Origin: Erwinia sp. E602
Lineage (GTDB): Bacteria; Pseudomonadota; Gammaproteobacteria; Enterobacterales; Enterobacteriaceae
NCBI RefSeq assembly: GCF_018141005.1
Contig: NZ_CP046582.1
Span: 3,038,001 to 3,102,000, forward strand
DNA length: 64,000 bases
Reading direction: 5' to 3'
The notes under the pieces were generated by a model, which saw only the letters and a list, made by a program, of their open reading frames with translations, was not told where the DNA came from and ran no database searches. Numbering within the stretch: position 1 is the first letter of the stretch; each line of letters starts with the position of its first letter. This document shows, piece by piece, positions 30,028 to 39,728 of this stretch. Made by a program: the position numbers and the translations under genes.

Positions 30028-30318
30028 TTAAATCATCCTTTTCTTAATTAAATGAATAGTCTTAAAAAACAACAGATTAATAAAACCAATCACAGCAGAG
30101 GCAATGAACTCGTTACGGCCAAATAAATCCGGGAACTCACGTTGCAGCCCCGAACCAAAATACAGATGCGCAGCAATATAAATAACCAGACTCAGACAGG
30201 AGAAAACGTAATAAATAGAGAGAGTTATCAGCACACCAGCTGTCCTGACGTATTCTCTAAAAGACCAAACCATTAATAAACTGAATATGGCTGGTACGGT
30301 ATAATTATTCAAACCCAT
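30028..30318 (-). CDS. Small membrane protein, putative immunity partner
   Basis: 96 residues with three predicted membrane segments (about 8-20, 27-52 and 72-87) and a basic C-terminus (HLIKKRMI). Strong ribosome-binding site GGAGG 9 bases before the ATG. Its stop codon is followed immediately by the ATG of the peptide gene. Small polytopic membrane proteins in this position are the usual immunity proteins of class II bacteriocins; this role is inference from context, since I do not recognise the sequence itself. Base composition is more AT-rich than in the flanking lpxL and msyB, which suggests transfer. Confidence 0.65.
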   Translation of the reverse strand: MGLNNYTVPAIFSLLMVWSFREYVRTAGVLITLSIYYVFSCLSLVIYIAAHLYFGSGLQREFPDLFGRNEFIASAVIGFINLLFFKTIHLIKKRMI

Positions 30319-30681
30319 CGTTTCGGCCCTCCATTACACAAGTTCAAATCACTGCTCATATGCATCTTTTATTTGAAAAATGTCCTGGCTTCGATACCCG
30401 CAATGATTCATCTCTGAATTCGAACTCAGTAAGGCCGAGACATAATCCGGATGGTGTTGGTTACTTTACCGCCATATAAGACTTGGCTTAGAAACTTATC
30501 GTGCTCATACGGATTTGCAGATGATGTTTAATGAGTTGTCGCACATCCGGATGTGACTACTGTATCCGGTCAGTACTTTCCACTAACACGCCGAGAAATT
30601 TTTCCGCCCCTTACCTTGCATCTTTGCCATCAGCGACAACAATTAACCTTGTTTTAGTCACCAGATATCAAGGATATGCCC
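30319..30681. other. Intergenic region between peptide cassette and msyB
   Basis: 363 bases of divergent upstream DNA. It should hold the promoter of the leftward peptide cassette and that of msyB. A minus-strand frame at about 30430-30500 ends in YGGKVTNTIRIMSRPY and may be a remnant of an older gene, but it has no start. Nothing else is supported. Confidence 0.4.
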
Positions 30682-31080
30682 ATGAACCTGTATGCAACCC
30701 TGGAAGAAGCCATTGACGCCGCACGCGAGGAGTACCTGGCGGCCAATCCGGAAGTCGATGAAGAAGAGGCGTCGATTGAGCAGTTTAACCTGCAGAAGTA
30801 CGTGATGCAGGACGGCGACATTATGTGGCAGGCGGAGTTCCTGACCACGGAAGCCGATCAGGGCGAAGGCCTGCCGGTCGCCAGCGGTGAGGCCGCTCAG
30901 GCGATTTTTGACGGCGATTTCGATGAGATCGAACTGCGCCAGGAGTGGCTGCCGGAAAATACCCTGCACGAATGGGACGAAGGCGAGTTTCAGCTGGAAC
31001 CGCCGGCCTGCACTGAAGAGGCGGACGCCGCGGCAGAAGAGTGGGAAGACGACAACAGCGAGTCAGAAAACCGCTTCTGA
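30682..31080 (+). CDS. msyB: Acidic protein MsyB
   Basis: Small very acidic cytoplasmic protein; in E. coli extra copies suppress secY and secA export mutants. The match is clear: YATLEEAIDAAREEYLAANP, QKYVMQDGDIMWQAEF and the C-terminal NTLHEWDEGEFQLEPP. I chose the second ATG (MNLYATLEEA) because AAGGA is 7 bases before it, whereas it is only one base before the first ATG at 30676. The 132 residues compare with 124 in E. coli. Confidence 0.94.
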   Translation: MNLYATLEEAIDAAREEYLAANPEVDEEEASIEQFNLQKYVMQDGDIMWQAEFLTTEADQGEGLPVASGEAAQAIFDGDFDEIELRQEWLPENTLHEWDEGEFQLEPPACTEEADAAAEEWEDDNSESENRF

Positions 31081-31129
31081 CCCGGCTGGCTTACTGGTCA
31101 GGCCGTGATGCGCAGCAGGCTCCGTCAGC

Positions 31130-31369
31130 TTACTCGTAGGGCCCGTGTTGCGCATCCACCGGCAGCAGCAGGGTGTCGACCACCAGCGACAGCGGCAGGT
31201 CGATGATGGCAATAAAGCGCCACGGCTTATCCTGAATGTCCCACTGTACGCCGGGATAGTACTGGTTACCGTGCCCCTGTCCGGGCACGGCTCTGCTGAT
31301 AATGCTGCCGCAGCCGCACAGCATCACCGCCGCAAGCCCCACCGCCACACTGCGAATAAACCTTGTCAC
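31130..31369 (-). CDS. yceK: YceK lipoprotein
   Basis: Small predicted outer-membrane lipoprotein of 79 residues with signal peptide and lipobox LCGC (lipidated C20), followed by a DUF1375 domain. The conserved end DLPLSLVVDTLLLPVDA is visible. Function unknown. As in E. coli it sits between msyB and opgH on the opgH strand; a terminator after opgH separates the two. Confidence 0.92.
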   Translation of the reverse strand: MTRFIRSVAVGLAAVMLCGCGSIISRAVPGQGHGNQYYPGVQWDIQDKPWRFIAIIDLPLSLVVDTLLLPVDAQHGPYE

Positions 31370-31503
31370 TGCATTCTGCCCCGGAGTAAAAAACGCACTA
31401 TTCTACAGCGTGCTTTTTACCGCAACAGCGCATCAAGTGCAAAGAAAACGTAAAAACGCTGCTGTTTATCTTCCCACCCCACGCCGGACGCCGTTTTGCA
31501 GGC

Positions 31504-31534
31504 AAAAAAAACCGGAACACAGGGTTCCGGTTTT
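31504..31534 (-). terminator. Rho-independent terminator of opgGH
   Basis: On the minus strand AAAACCGGAAC, a 6-base loop and GTTCCGGTTTT are followed by a T run, 14 bases past the opgH stop. Confidence 0.9.
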
Positions 31535-31547
31535 GTTACCACCAGGC

Positions 31548-34103
31548 TTACTGATTATTCAGCGCCTGCGGATTCAGCTTCAGGGTCTGATAGTGATCGA
31601 ACCAGTCGTGATACTTATCGGCGTTCTGCCACAGGCGATAGTGCATGCGCGACAGCGTCACCGGATCGCTGAGCAGCGCCAGGCGATCGTCACGCCCCAG
31701 CTTCACCGGCGACTGGCTCAGCGCCTGATCGACACGGCGGTCGCGGGCGTATTCCAGAATATCGCTTTTCAGGTGACGCGAGGTCGCCAGCGCACTGGCC
31801 AGCGCGTTAAACGACGGGTGGAACATGGCGTGCATAAAGCCATTATCCAGCTGACGTTCACGGTTCAGCACCACGTAGCGGTCGGTATCCAGCAGCTCTT
31901 TCGGCGGATCGTACTCTTCCGGGATCAGGAACAGGCGGCCGCGTTTGGAGGCCTGGCCCAGCGTACCCCGGCTTGACCACACCGAGACAAACGGCGACAG
32001 GATCAGCGAGAAGACGATCGGCGACAGCCACCACAGGAAGTTGAGATCCAGCCAGCCCATACCGCCGGCCCATACCAGGCCCAGCAGCATCTGCGAACCA
32101 TGGCGACGGAAGGCTTCGCTCCACGGCGTGGCGTCATCGTCACGCTGCGGCGAGTTCCAGACCACTTCCCAGCCCAGGAAGGCGCTGACCACGAACACCG
32201 TGTGGAACAGCATGCGCACCGGGGCCAGCAGCACCGAGAACAGCATCTCAAGGAACAGCGAAACCAGCACGCGCAGCGCGCCACCGTACGGCTTCGCTCC
32301 CTTGCACCACACCAGCACCACGCTGAGTAGTTTTGGCAGGAACAGCAGCACCAGCGTGGTGGAGAACAGCGCGATTGCCAGTTCCGGCCGCCACTGTGGC
32401 CATACCGGGAACAGCTGGCGCGGCTGCAGGAAGTACTGCGGCTCCATCAGCGTGTGCACCACCTGCAGCGCGGTGGAGAGTGCCAGGAACATAAACCACA
32501 GCGGCGCAGACAGGTAAGACATCACCCCGGTCAGGAACACCGCACGGTGTACCGGGTGCATGCCTTTCACCAGGAACAGGCGGAAGTTCATCAGGTTACC
32601 GTGGCACCAGCGGCGGTCGCGCTTCAGCTCGTCCAGCAGGTTAGGCGGCAGCTCTTCATAAGAGCCAGGCAGATCGTAGGCGATCCACACTCCCCAGCCC
32701 GCACGGCGCATCAGCGCCGCTTCCACGAAGTCGTGGGAGAGGATCGAACCGGCGAACGAGCCCTCACCCGGCAGCGGCGCGAGCGCACAGTGTTCGATAA
32801 ACGGCTTCACGCGGATAATCGCGTTGTGCCCCCAGTAATGCGACTCACCCAGCTGCCAGAAGTGCAGGCCGGCGGTAAACAATGGCCCGTAGACGCGGGT
32901 GGCAAACTGCTGACAACGTGCGTACAGCGTATCCATGCCCGAAGCTTTCGGCGAAGACTGGATAATACCCGCGTTCGGGTTGGCTTCCATCATCCGCACC
33001 AGGCCGTTAAGGCACTCGCCGCTCATCACGCTGTCCGCATCCAGCACCACCATGTAGCTGTACTGGCTACCCCAGCGGCGGCAGAAGTCATCAATGTTAC
33101 CGGACTTACGTTTCACGCGGCGGCGGCGGCGGCGATAGAAAATGCGCCCTTCCCCACCGACGTCACGCACCAGCTCCATCCACGCCTTCTGTTCTGCCAT
33201 GCAGATGTCCGGGTTGTAGCTGTCGCTGAGGATATAAACGTCGTAGTTCTGCTGCTCGCCGGAACGCACCACCGATTCCCAGGTAGCGCGCAGGCCGGCA
33301 AACACGCGGCCGACGTCTTCATTACAGATCGGCATAATCAGCGCGGTGCGGTGCTCCGGGTTGATCGGCTCATCGCCGTTAGTCAGGTAAGAGATGCTGT
33401 ATTTATCTTTACCGATCAACAGCTGCAGGAAGCCCATCAGCGCGGTCCAGAAGCCGGCAGAGACCCAACAGAACAGAATGGCAAACAGGAACAGAATACC
33501 GGTCTGCAGCACGTAAGGCAGGATCTGCATCAGCGACTGCTGCCAGTTCTGGTTGATCATCTCCAGCGGATCGATCAGCGCCCAGCCCTGGTACGGCAGA
33601 ATGGTTTTCATGTACCAGGTGGCGATCACCGTCTGGATCAGCGTCAGCCCCAGCAAAATATAGCGACGAATGGAGCCAACGTGGCGCCATTTATCTTCGG
33701 TCTTCTGCTCTTCTTTGTTGGCATAACGGGGCGTTGATTTGCGCCCGCGCAGCGAGTTCCACGCCCGGGCCACCGGGTTGGTGCGCCACTCCTCCGGATA
33801 CATCGAGGAGCGGGTGTGCTGCGGCATCGCCTTAAGCGTGGTGCGGTCCAGCGCGTCTTTATCAAACTGCGCGCCGTCGGCAACCGAGTCCGGCCAACTC
33901 ATCTGCACGCGGGCTTTCACTGACTCCTGCGGTGCGTCGTCCGCACGGGTTTCTACCGGGCCATCCTCGGCCAGCTGATGGTGCAGCTGGCTGAAGCTCT
34001 CCTGCGGCCCGGCGGGAAGCGCGTCACGCAGCGCCCCTTTCCGCTCGGCGGTCAGGGGCAACGCGTCAATGTATTGATCGGGTATTACGGTCGATTTATT
34101 CAT
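31548..34103 (-). CDS. opgH: Glucan glucosyltransferase OpgH
   Basis: Membrane glycosyltransferase (GT2) that makes and exports the backbone of osmoregulated periplasmic glucans from UDP-glucose; in E. coli it also links nutrient state to cell size. 851 residues (E. coli 847) with a long N-terminal cytoplasmic part, about eight membrane segments, and a catalytic loop with [12 protein letters not shown] and [17 protein letters not shown]. It overlaps opgG by 8 bases. Confidence 0.97.
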   Translation of the reverse strand: MNKSTVIPDQYIDALPLTAERKGALRDALPAGPQESFSQLHHQLAEDGPVETRADDAPQESVKARVQMSWPDSVADGAQFDKDALDRTTLKAMPQHTRSSMYPEEWRTNPVARAWNSLRGRKSTPRYANKEEQKTEDKWRHVGSIRRYILLGLTLIQTVIATWYMKTILPYQGWALIDPLEMINQNWQQSLMQILPYVLQTGILFLFAILFCWVSAGFWTALMGFLQLLIGKDKYSISYLTNGDEPINPEHRTALIMPICNEDVGRVFAGLRATWESVVRSGEQQNYDVYILSDSYNPDICMAEQKAWMELVRDVGGEGRIFYRRRRRRVKRKSGNIDDFCRRWGSQYSYMVVLDADSVMSGECLNGLVRMMEANPNAGIIQSSPKASGMDTLYARCQQFATRVYGPLFTAGLHFWQLGESHYWGHNAIIRVKPFIEHCALAPLPGEGSFAGSILSHDFVEAALMRRAGWGVWIAYDLPGSYEELPPNLLDELKRDRRWCHGNLMNFRLFLVKGMHPVHRAVFLTGVMSYLSAPLWFMFLALSTALQVVHTLMEPQYFLQPRQLFPVWPQWRPELAIALFSTTLVLLFLPKLLSVVLVWCKGAKPYGGALRVLVSLFLEMLFSVLLAPVRMLFHTVFVVSAFLGWEVVWNSPQRDDDATPWSEAFRRHGSQMLLGLVWAGGMGWLDLNFLWWLSPIVFSLILSPFVSVWSSRGTLGQASKRGRLFLIPEEYDPPKELLDTDRYVVLNRERQLDNGFMHAMFHPSFNALASALATSRHLKSDILEYARDRRVDQALSQSPVKLGRDDRLALLSDPVTLSRMHYRLWQNADKYHDWFDHYQTLKLNPQALNNQ

Positions 34104-35658
34104 TGGCAGGCAACTGATAGCTCCAGGTTTCGGTCAGCGTTTTGTCGCCGTTAACCAGCGCCGCACGCATTTCTGTTGGCTGTTTATTGTCCTTCACCTT
34201 CAGGCGCAGCACCAGACGCCAGCCTTTGGTGACCGGGTTATAACGCACGCTGTTTTCAACCAGCTCGCCGTTATTACCAATGCTCACCTGCGGGGCCACC
34301 GGCGTATTTTCCGCCAGCTTGCTCATTTCCGGGCCGGTGAAGTCAACGATAAAGGCGACGGTGCCGTCCGGCTGGCGCACCAGGTTGGACTGCTTCACGT
34401 CACCGGTCGAGCGCAGCGTGCTTTTCACATAGGCCGTTTCGGGCGAGTGCAGCTGGTTCTCATCACGGGTGAAGTGCAGGCGATAGTTGAAGTCCATCTC
34501 TTTGCCCGGCTCCGGCAGGGTTTCTGGCGTCCAGAACGCAACGATGTTGTCGTTGGTTTCGTCAGAGGTCGGAATTTCAACCAGCTCTACGCGTCCTTTG
34601 CCCCAGTCGCCTTTTGGCTCGATCCAGCCGCTCGGGCGCAGATCGTAGCGGTCGTCCAGATCCTCGAACTGTTCGAAGTTACGGCCGCGCTGCAGCAGAC
34701 CAAAGCCGCGCGGGTTTTCCACGGTAAAGGTGCTAACCGCCAGGTGGCGTGGGTTGTTCAGCGGACGCCAGATCCACTCTCCGTTGCCGGCGTGGATCGA
34801 CAGGCCGTTGGAGTCGTGCAGCTCTTTGCGGTAGTTGGTGACCGGCGACGGCTGGTTGGCACCAAACAGGAACATGCTGGTCAGTGGAGCCACGCCCAGC
34901 TTGCCGACTTTGTCGCGCAGGAACACTTTTGACTGTACGTCAACGGTGCTGTCTTTACCTGGGGTAATCAGGAAGCGGTACGCGCCGGTCGCGCGCGGCG
35001 AGTCCAGCAGCGCGTAGATCACCAGGTGCTTATCCTGCGGTTTTGGCCGCTCGATCCAGAATGATTTAAAGCGCGGGAACTCTTCACCGGACGGCAGCGC
35101 GGTGTCGATCGCCAGTCCCCGGGCAGACAGACCGTAAACCTGGCCGTTGCCGATTACGCGAAAGTAGCTGGCACCCAGGAAGCTGGTAATTTCGTCTTTC
35201 TTATCTTTGCTGTTCAGCGGGTACAGCACTTTGAAACCGGCAAACCCAAGGTTTTTCAGCGTGTCAGGATCGTGCGGAACGTTGCCGAAGTTGAAATAAT
35301 CCGCGGAGTATTTGATCGGACGAACGCTGTTTGCCGTCACTTCATTAAGCTGTACCGGGGTGTCGAAGTACATGCCCTGATGGTAAAACTCGAGCTTAAA
35401 CGGGGTTTTCAGTTTATTCCAGTAGGCCTTATCATGGTTAAACTGGATCTGCTGATAGTCAGCATACTTCATGTCGCGCAGCTGCGAGGGCAGATTACTC
35501 TTCGGCGCCTCAAAGCCTTTACCGGCTAACTCCTTCGCCTGCTTTGCCACGTCATCAATGTTAAACGCCCAGCTGGCGCTGGTGTACATTGAAAGCAAAA
35601 CGGCCAGGCAAGACCAGCGCAACAGCATCTTAGGTTTATTGTTCATTTTACTCAGCAC
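34096..35658 (-). CDS. opgG: Periplasmic glucan biosynthesis protein OpgG
   Basis: Periplasmic partner of OpgH needed for glucan synthesis or branching. A Sec signal peptide ends near SASWAF (about residue 31), then the conserved [20 protein letters not shown] and the family domain. 520 residues against 511 in E. coli; the extra residues are at the N-terminus, so an inner ATG at residue 5 or 11 may be the real start. First gene of opgGH. About 240 bases of AT-rich DNA separate it from the divergent opgC. Confidence 0.97.
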   Translation of the reverse strand: MLSKMNNKPKMLLRWSCLAVLLSMYTSASWAFNIDDVAKQAKELAGKGFEAPKSNLPSQLRDMKYADYQQIQFNHDKAYWNKLKTPFKLEFYHQGMYFDTPVQLNEVTANSVRPIKYSADYFNFGNVPHDPDTLKNLGFAGFKVLYPLNSKDKKDEITSFLGASYFRVIGNGQVYGLSARGLAIDTALPSGEEFPRFKSFWIERPKPQDKHLVIYALLDSPRATGAYRFLITPGKDSTVDVQSKVFLRDKVGKLGVAPLTSMFLFGANQPSPVTNYRKELHDSNGLSIHAGNGEWIWRPLNNPRHLAVSTFTVENPRGFGLLQRGRNFEQFEDLDDRYDLRPSGWIEPKGDWGKGRVELVEIPTSDETNDNIVAFWTPETLPEPGKEMDFNYRLHFTRDENQLHSPETAYVKSTLRSTGDVKQSNLVRQPDGTVAFIVDFTGPEMSKLAENTPVAPQVSIGNNGELVENSVRYNPVTKGWRLVLRLKVKDNKQPTEMRAALVNGDKTLTETWSYQLPANE

Positions 35659-35898
35659 ATCTCCCCCTTCCGGGCGCGTAAATCAATTCAATCCATCTTA
35701 ATGGATAATCTGGCTTTCCGACAGCCTGACAACGTTTTTGTTCCACTATTCTGAATCCTTAAGGTCCCACTTCTCAAGTGCTTAGCGGAAACAGAATCGA
35801 CTGATAGTATACCCGCCTTTACTCTTCTAAAGTAAGCAGTAAGCTTTAGGCCGGTTCAGGGTGAACCGGAATGATAACGTGTTGAATAGTGGATAAAT

Positions 35899-37038
35899 AT
35901 GACTAAAACGACGCCGCAACGAGAATATTTTCTGGATTCCATTCGCGCCTACCTGATGTTATTAGGCGTGCCTTTTCATCTTTCTCTGATTTATTCATCG
36001 CAAAACTGGTCAGTAAACAGCCCGGCCCCCTCAGAATGGCTGACGCTGCTGAACGAGTTTATTCACGCTTTCCGCATGCAGGTTTTTTTTGTTATCTCCG
36101 GCTATTTCTCTTATATGCTCTATCTGCGCTATGCGCCGGGCGCCTGGCTGAAGGTGCGGCTGGAGCGGGTTGGCATCCCGATGCTGGCCGCCATTCCGCT
36201 GGTAACGCTGCCACAGTTCTTTATGCTGAAGGCCTGGACCAGTAAGGTTGGCGACTGGACGCAGATGACCACCTATCAGCGTTATAATGCGCTGATGTGG
36301 GATCTGATTTCCCACCTGTGGTTCCTGCTGGTGCTGGTGGTGCTGACCCTGGCCGGTTTCTGGCTGTTCCGCCTGCTGCGCGACGCCAGACCGGCAAAAA
36401 CAGACTATTCCGATCTCGGCTGGGGCAAACTGACCCTGTTTATCCTGCTTTCTGCTCTGGCGTGGGGGGCGTTTCGCCGCGTAATGCTGCTGCTGGCTCC
36501 GCAGGTGCTGGGCGACGGTCTGTTTACCATGGCGGTAATGCAGTCGCTGCAATTTCTGCCGTTCTTTATTCTCGGGGCGATGGCGTGGAAATATCCGGCG
36601 ATTAAGGCGCTGTTTGTGAAGCCCAACCCCTGGACCTTTATCGGCTCGGCGCTGGCGTTCGCCGCCTATGTGGCCAACATTTCCTGGAATAAAGGTGACG
36701 GCTGGCTGTACGAACTGGATGCGCTGTGCGCGATGCTGATGGGGCTGTGGATGGTCAACGTGGTGTTCTCACTGGGCTACCGCCTGCTTAATTCACACTC
36801 ACCGCGGGTCACCTATCTGGTTAACGCCTCACTGTTTATCTACCTGGTCCACCACCCGCTGACCATCCTGTACGGCGTGTTTGTCGTGCCGGCCATTGGC
36901 AGCAGTACGCTGGGCTTCCTGCTGGGGCTGGTGATGGTGTTTGGCGCCGCCTTCCTGCTGTATGAGATCCACCTGCGTATTCCGCTGCTGCGCTTCCTGT
37001 TTTCCGGTAAACCGCAGGGTGCCAAAGCGCGCAGCTAG
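35899..37038 (+). CDS. opgC: Glucan succinyltransferase OpgC
   Basis: Inner-membrane acyltransferase-3 family protein that adds succinyl groups to periplasmic glucans. Ten or so membrane segments; starts with REYFLDSIRAYLMLLGVPFH, the acyltransferase-3 signature with the conserved His, and contains FFVISGYFSYMLYLRY. The 379 residues compare with 385 in E. coli. It is divergent from opgGH, as in E. coli. Confidence 0.95.
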   Translation: MTKTTPQREYFLDSIRAYLMLLGVPFHLSLIYSSQNWSVNSPAPSEWLTLLNEFIHAFRMQVFFVISGYFSYMLYLRYAPGAWLKVRLERVGIPMLAAIPLVTLPQFFMLKAWTSKVGDWTQMTTYQRYNALMWDLISHLWFLLVLVVLTLAGFWLFRLLRDARPAKTDYSDLGWGKLTLFILLSALAWGAFRRVMLLLAPQVLGDGLFTMAVMQSLQFLPFFILGAMAWKYPAIKALFVKPNPWTFIGSALAFAAYVANISWNKGDGWLYELDALCAMLMGLWMVNVVFSLGYRLLNSHSPRVTYLVNASLFIYLVHHPLTILYGVFVVPAIGSSTLGFLLGLVMVFGAAFLLYEIHLRIPLLRFLFSGKPQGAKARS

Positions 37039-37190
37039 CGGGCCGTCAGCCGCTGCCTGACTCACGCTGCCGGCGCAGACGATCGTGCCAGTGCGGACTG
37101 CACTGGCATCCAGGTTGAGCGGCCCGCGACTGGCTGCCCCTGCTGGTCTGACAGCCTGGCAACGGGTGAGTATGCCCCCTGCCGTTGCGG

Positions 37191-38657
37191 TTACAGCAGC
37201 CACTCGATCGGTAAACGCCACACCAGCCTGACCAGCAGCCGCTGCATCAGGCGGGTGCGCGGTTCGTGCCTGTGCACCTGTTCACGCGCCTCGCCCGGAT
37301 ACTCAACCCAGTTGACCCGCCCCCACTTATCCAGCCGCAGCGTCCATGCCCGCTCGCGCAGGTTATCGATAAAGCGCTGGTGCAGGGTGGAAGCGAGGCT
37401 CTCGCTCTCAATCACCAGCCCCATCTCGGTGTTAAGCACCGCAGAACGCGGATCAAAGTTAAACGAGCCGATAAACACCGTTTTATTGTCCACCGAGAAG
37501 GTTTTGGCGTGCAGGCTGGAGCCGGAGTTACCGGTCAGCCCGCGGTCGTGCGGCGCATCCTGGGCGTTACCCTGTGGTTTCAGCTCATAGAGGGTGATGC
37601 CATGACGCAGCAGTTTCTTTCGCCACTTAGCGTACCCCGCGTGCACCACCGAGACGTCGTTGGCCGCCAGCGAGTTGGTGAGAATGGCGATCTTCACCCC
37701 TTTGCGCACCAGCGCCAGCAGCTGGGCCACGCCGGAGCGGGTCGGCACGAAGTAGGCTGAGATAATATCGAACTGCTGCTGCGGCTGGCCGATCACCTCG
37801 AGCAGCCGCTGCGGCAGCAGGCTGCTGGTTTTTGCCCGCCCCAGCCCTTTACGCGGATCGTCGCTGAGCAGACGGGTATGCGCCCAGATAAACGGCAGGC
37901 TGCGCTGCTCCAGCTCGCTGACGAATGTCGAACTGTGCAGGCGGCTCAGGTAGCGCTGCACCTTTTCGCTGTCGCGCCAGGCCTCCGGCAGTGACACCGC
38001 CGAGGGCGCGTCTGCCGCCGCCTCTTCAATCACCGACGCCAGCGGTGCCACGGCCTGGCACTGCCAGTAGCGGCCGAAGTCCCGCGAGACGTCGCTGACC
38101 ACCGGCCCCACGGCCAGCACGTCGAGATCGGAGAACAGCGGCGCGTCACCCGCGCCAAAATATTCGTCACCGATATTGCGTCCGCCGACGATGGTCGCTT
38201 CACCGTCGACGGTAAAACTCTTGTTGTGCATCCGTCGGTTAAGCCGGGCGAAATCGGTCAGATAGCCCAGCGCACGCAGCAGGCGGAAAGAAAACGGGTT
38301 AAACAGCCGGATCTCAATATTTTCATGGCGGTTAAGTTCGCTCAGCGTCTCATCCAGCCCCTGGGTATTGTTGTCATCCAGCAGCAGGCGCACTTTTACC
38401 CCACGCTGCGCCGCCTCCAGCAGCGCGCTGAACAGCAGCCGCCCGGACATATCGTTCTGCCAGATGTAATACTGAATATCGAGCGTCTGCTGCGCCATGG
38501 CGATCAGCAGGTAACGGGCAGCAAAAGCATCCAGACCTTCCGCCAGCGGATAGATCCCGCTGTGCAGCGGATGCGCCGCCACCAGCGGCATGATCGCCCG
38601 CTGTAATCGCGGCGCCTCTCCGGGCCGCACAATTGACTCAGGGCCAACGTCGCTCAT
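37191..38657 (-). CDS. clsC: Cardiolipin synthase C
   Basis: Phospholipase D-family enzyme; in E. coli ClsC makes cardiolipin from phosphatidylglycerol and phosphatidylethanolamine together with YmdB. Both HKD motifs are intact: HNKSFTVDGEATIVGGRN and HAKTFSVDNKTVFIGSFN. The start is the ATG giving MSDVGPESIV with AAAGGAA upstream (488 residues; E. coli 473); a 20-codon extension is rejected. No ymdB-like gene lies upstream here; small membrane-protein genes are found there. Confidence 0.93.
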   Translation of the reverse strand: MSDVGPESIVRPGEAPRLQRAIMPLVAAHPLHSGIYPLAEGLDAFAARYLLIAMAQQTLDIQYYIWQNDMSGRLLFSALLEAAQRGVKVRLLLDDNNTQGLDETLSELNRHENIEIRLFNPFSFRLLRALGYLTDFARLNRRMHNKSFTVDGEATIVGGRNIGDEYFGAGDAPLFSDLDVLAVGPVVSDVSRDFGRYWQCQAVAPLASVIEEAAADAPSAVSLPEAWRDSEKVQRYLSRLHSSTFVSELEQRSLPFIWAHTRLLSDDPRKGLGRAKTSSLLPQRLLEVIGQPQQQFDIISAYFVPTRSGVAQLLALVRKGVKIAILTNSLAANDVSVVHAGYAKWRKKLLRHGITLYELKPQGNAQDAPHDRGLTGNSGSSLHAKTFSVDNKTVFIGSFNFDPRSAVLNTEMGLVIESESLASTLHQRFIDNLRERAWTLRLDKWGRVNWVEYPGEAREQVHRHEPRTRLMQRLLVRLVWRLPIEWLL

Positions 38658-38829
38658 CACTGTTCCTTTACAAGTCTTCGGGTCACGTTGCTCTCCCCCG
38701 CCGCAGGATCGGCGCACGGAGGACTCAATCAGCGTAGCACGGGCGTCGGCCGCTGGCGGAAGTTAACTGAAAGCAGGAGGGGCGCGGCGTCACAGCCGCA
38801 GAGATCGGGCAATACAGAATAGCTCAGGA

Positions 38830-38997
38830 TCAGAGCGATGAGTTATCAGACAGTTGGCAGGTTTTAACGTCGATTTTCTGTTCAGGGGGGGTACGAACGT
38901 CAGAAAGCCAGGTGAGCGTGAACAGCACCGTCACGGTGATCAGCCCGGCGGCCAGCAGGCCAATCAGCGCCAGCAGTTTGTCTTCTCTGGAATCCAT
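38830..38997 (-). CDS. Small membrane protein, 55 residues
   Basis: An open frame below usual annotation length but with a very strong ribosome-binding site (GGAGGGAGG, 5 bases before the ATG). The product starts MDSREDKLLALIGLLAAGLI, has one membrane helix (about residues 8-31) and a short polar C-terminal part with one Cys. Not recognised. It is separated by 48 bases from another small single-helix protein on the same strand, so the two may form a pair. Confidence 0.6.
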   Translation of the reverse strand: MDSREDKLLALIGLLAAGLITVTVLFTLTWLSDVRTPPEQKIDVKTCQLSDNSSL

Positions 38998-39045
38998 TAC
39001 GCCTCCCTCCGTGGTATCGGCATTGCAGCGGCCCGTTGCCGGGGG

Positions 39046-39186
39046 TTATGACAGCCACAATGTAATAGTCAGGACGAAGATTATAAGGGTTAGGGAGGTG
39101 ACTGCAAGTACCACAATGGCAAACTGCGCATCATCCAGCGGGATCCGGGGCTCTCTTTCCGGTTTTAATTCAGAACTCTTTTTCAT
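39046..39186 (-). CDS. Small membrane protein, 46 residues
   Basis: Starts MKKSSELKPEREPRIPLDDA, a charged N-terminal part, followed by one membrane helix (AIVVLAVTSLTLIIFVLTITLW) to the C-terminus. An upstream in-frame start at 39255 would add 23 aromatic residues; neither start has a clear ribosome-binding site. It is upstream of the 55-residue membrane protein on the same strand. Not recognised; a member of the large class of single-helix stress-related small proteins is possible. Confidence 0.45.
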   Translation of the reverse strand: MKKSSELKPEREPRIPLDDAQFAIVVLAVTSLTLIIFVLTITLWLS

Positions 39187-39728
39187 GTTCAGCCACAGCG
39201 TACTGGCAAAAACCCCACCCGGGTACCAGTAAAATTTAAATGACGTCCATTTCATACAGTCAGATAAAATTCAAAATTCGCCGTCCGGACAGGGCAACAA
39301 AATAAAGAATTGCTTACGTAAAATCAGCGCAGAACCCAGATAAAATAGCAGCGTCAGCCTGCAACACCACTCTGTCTGATGCGAATAATCATAACACAGC
39401 GGTGAAAAAGATTAATGCATTAAATTGACTTATACCCGCTGATTCAGGAATAAGATATTCCTTTTTTAATGCCCCCCGCAGCAGGTTTAGCCATCCTCCT
39501 GATCTTTGCGCTGTGAAACAGTTTATATAAATTAATGCAAGTCTCTGAGTCGTATCGGATAAAATGCCTGATTACGCACGCTTAACGTCACGCGCCGACC
39601 AGCGTCATTACGCCTGTTTTCGCCGCGTTTTTCGCCAGATGACGTGGACTCAGGCCTGAAATGGCTTGATAATACTGGCGCTAACGTGACAGCTTCGCCC
39701 TGATTCTTGCAGCGCTACCAGGTTTATT
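39187..39728. other. Intergenic region before the GGDEF-EAL gene
   Basis: 542 bases without a convincing gene. The middle (39290-39560) is AT-rich and should carry promoters in both directions: the small membrane genes to the left and the cyclic-di-GMP gene to the right. A TTGACT at about 39426 has an imperfectly spaced TAAGAT downstream. No repeats or RNA gene seen. Confidence 0.4.

Noticed and set aside
30531..30716. 61-codon plus-strand frame before msyB
   Set aside because: No ribosome-binding site, unusual composition, and it overlaps the msyB start in another frame.
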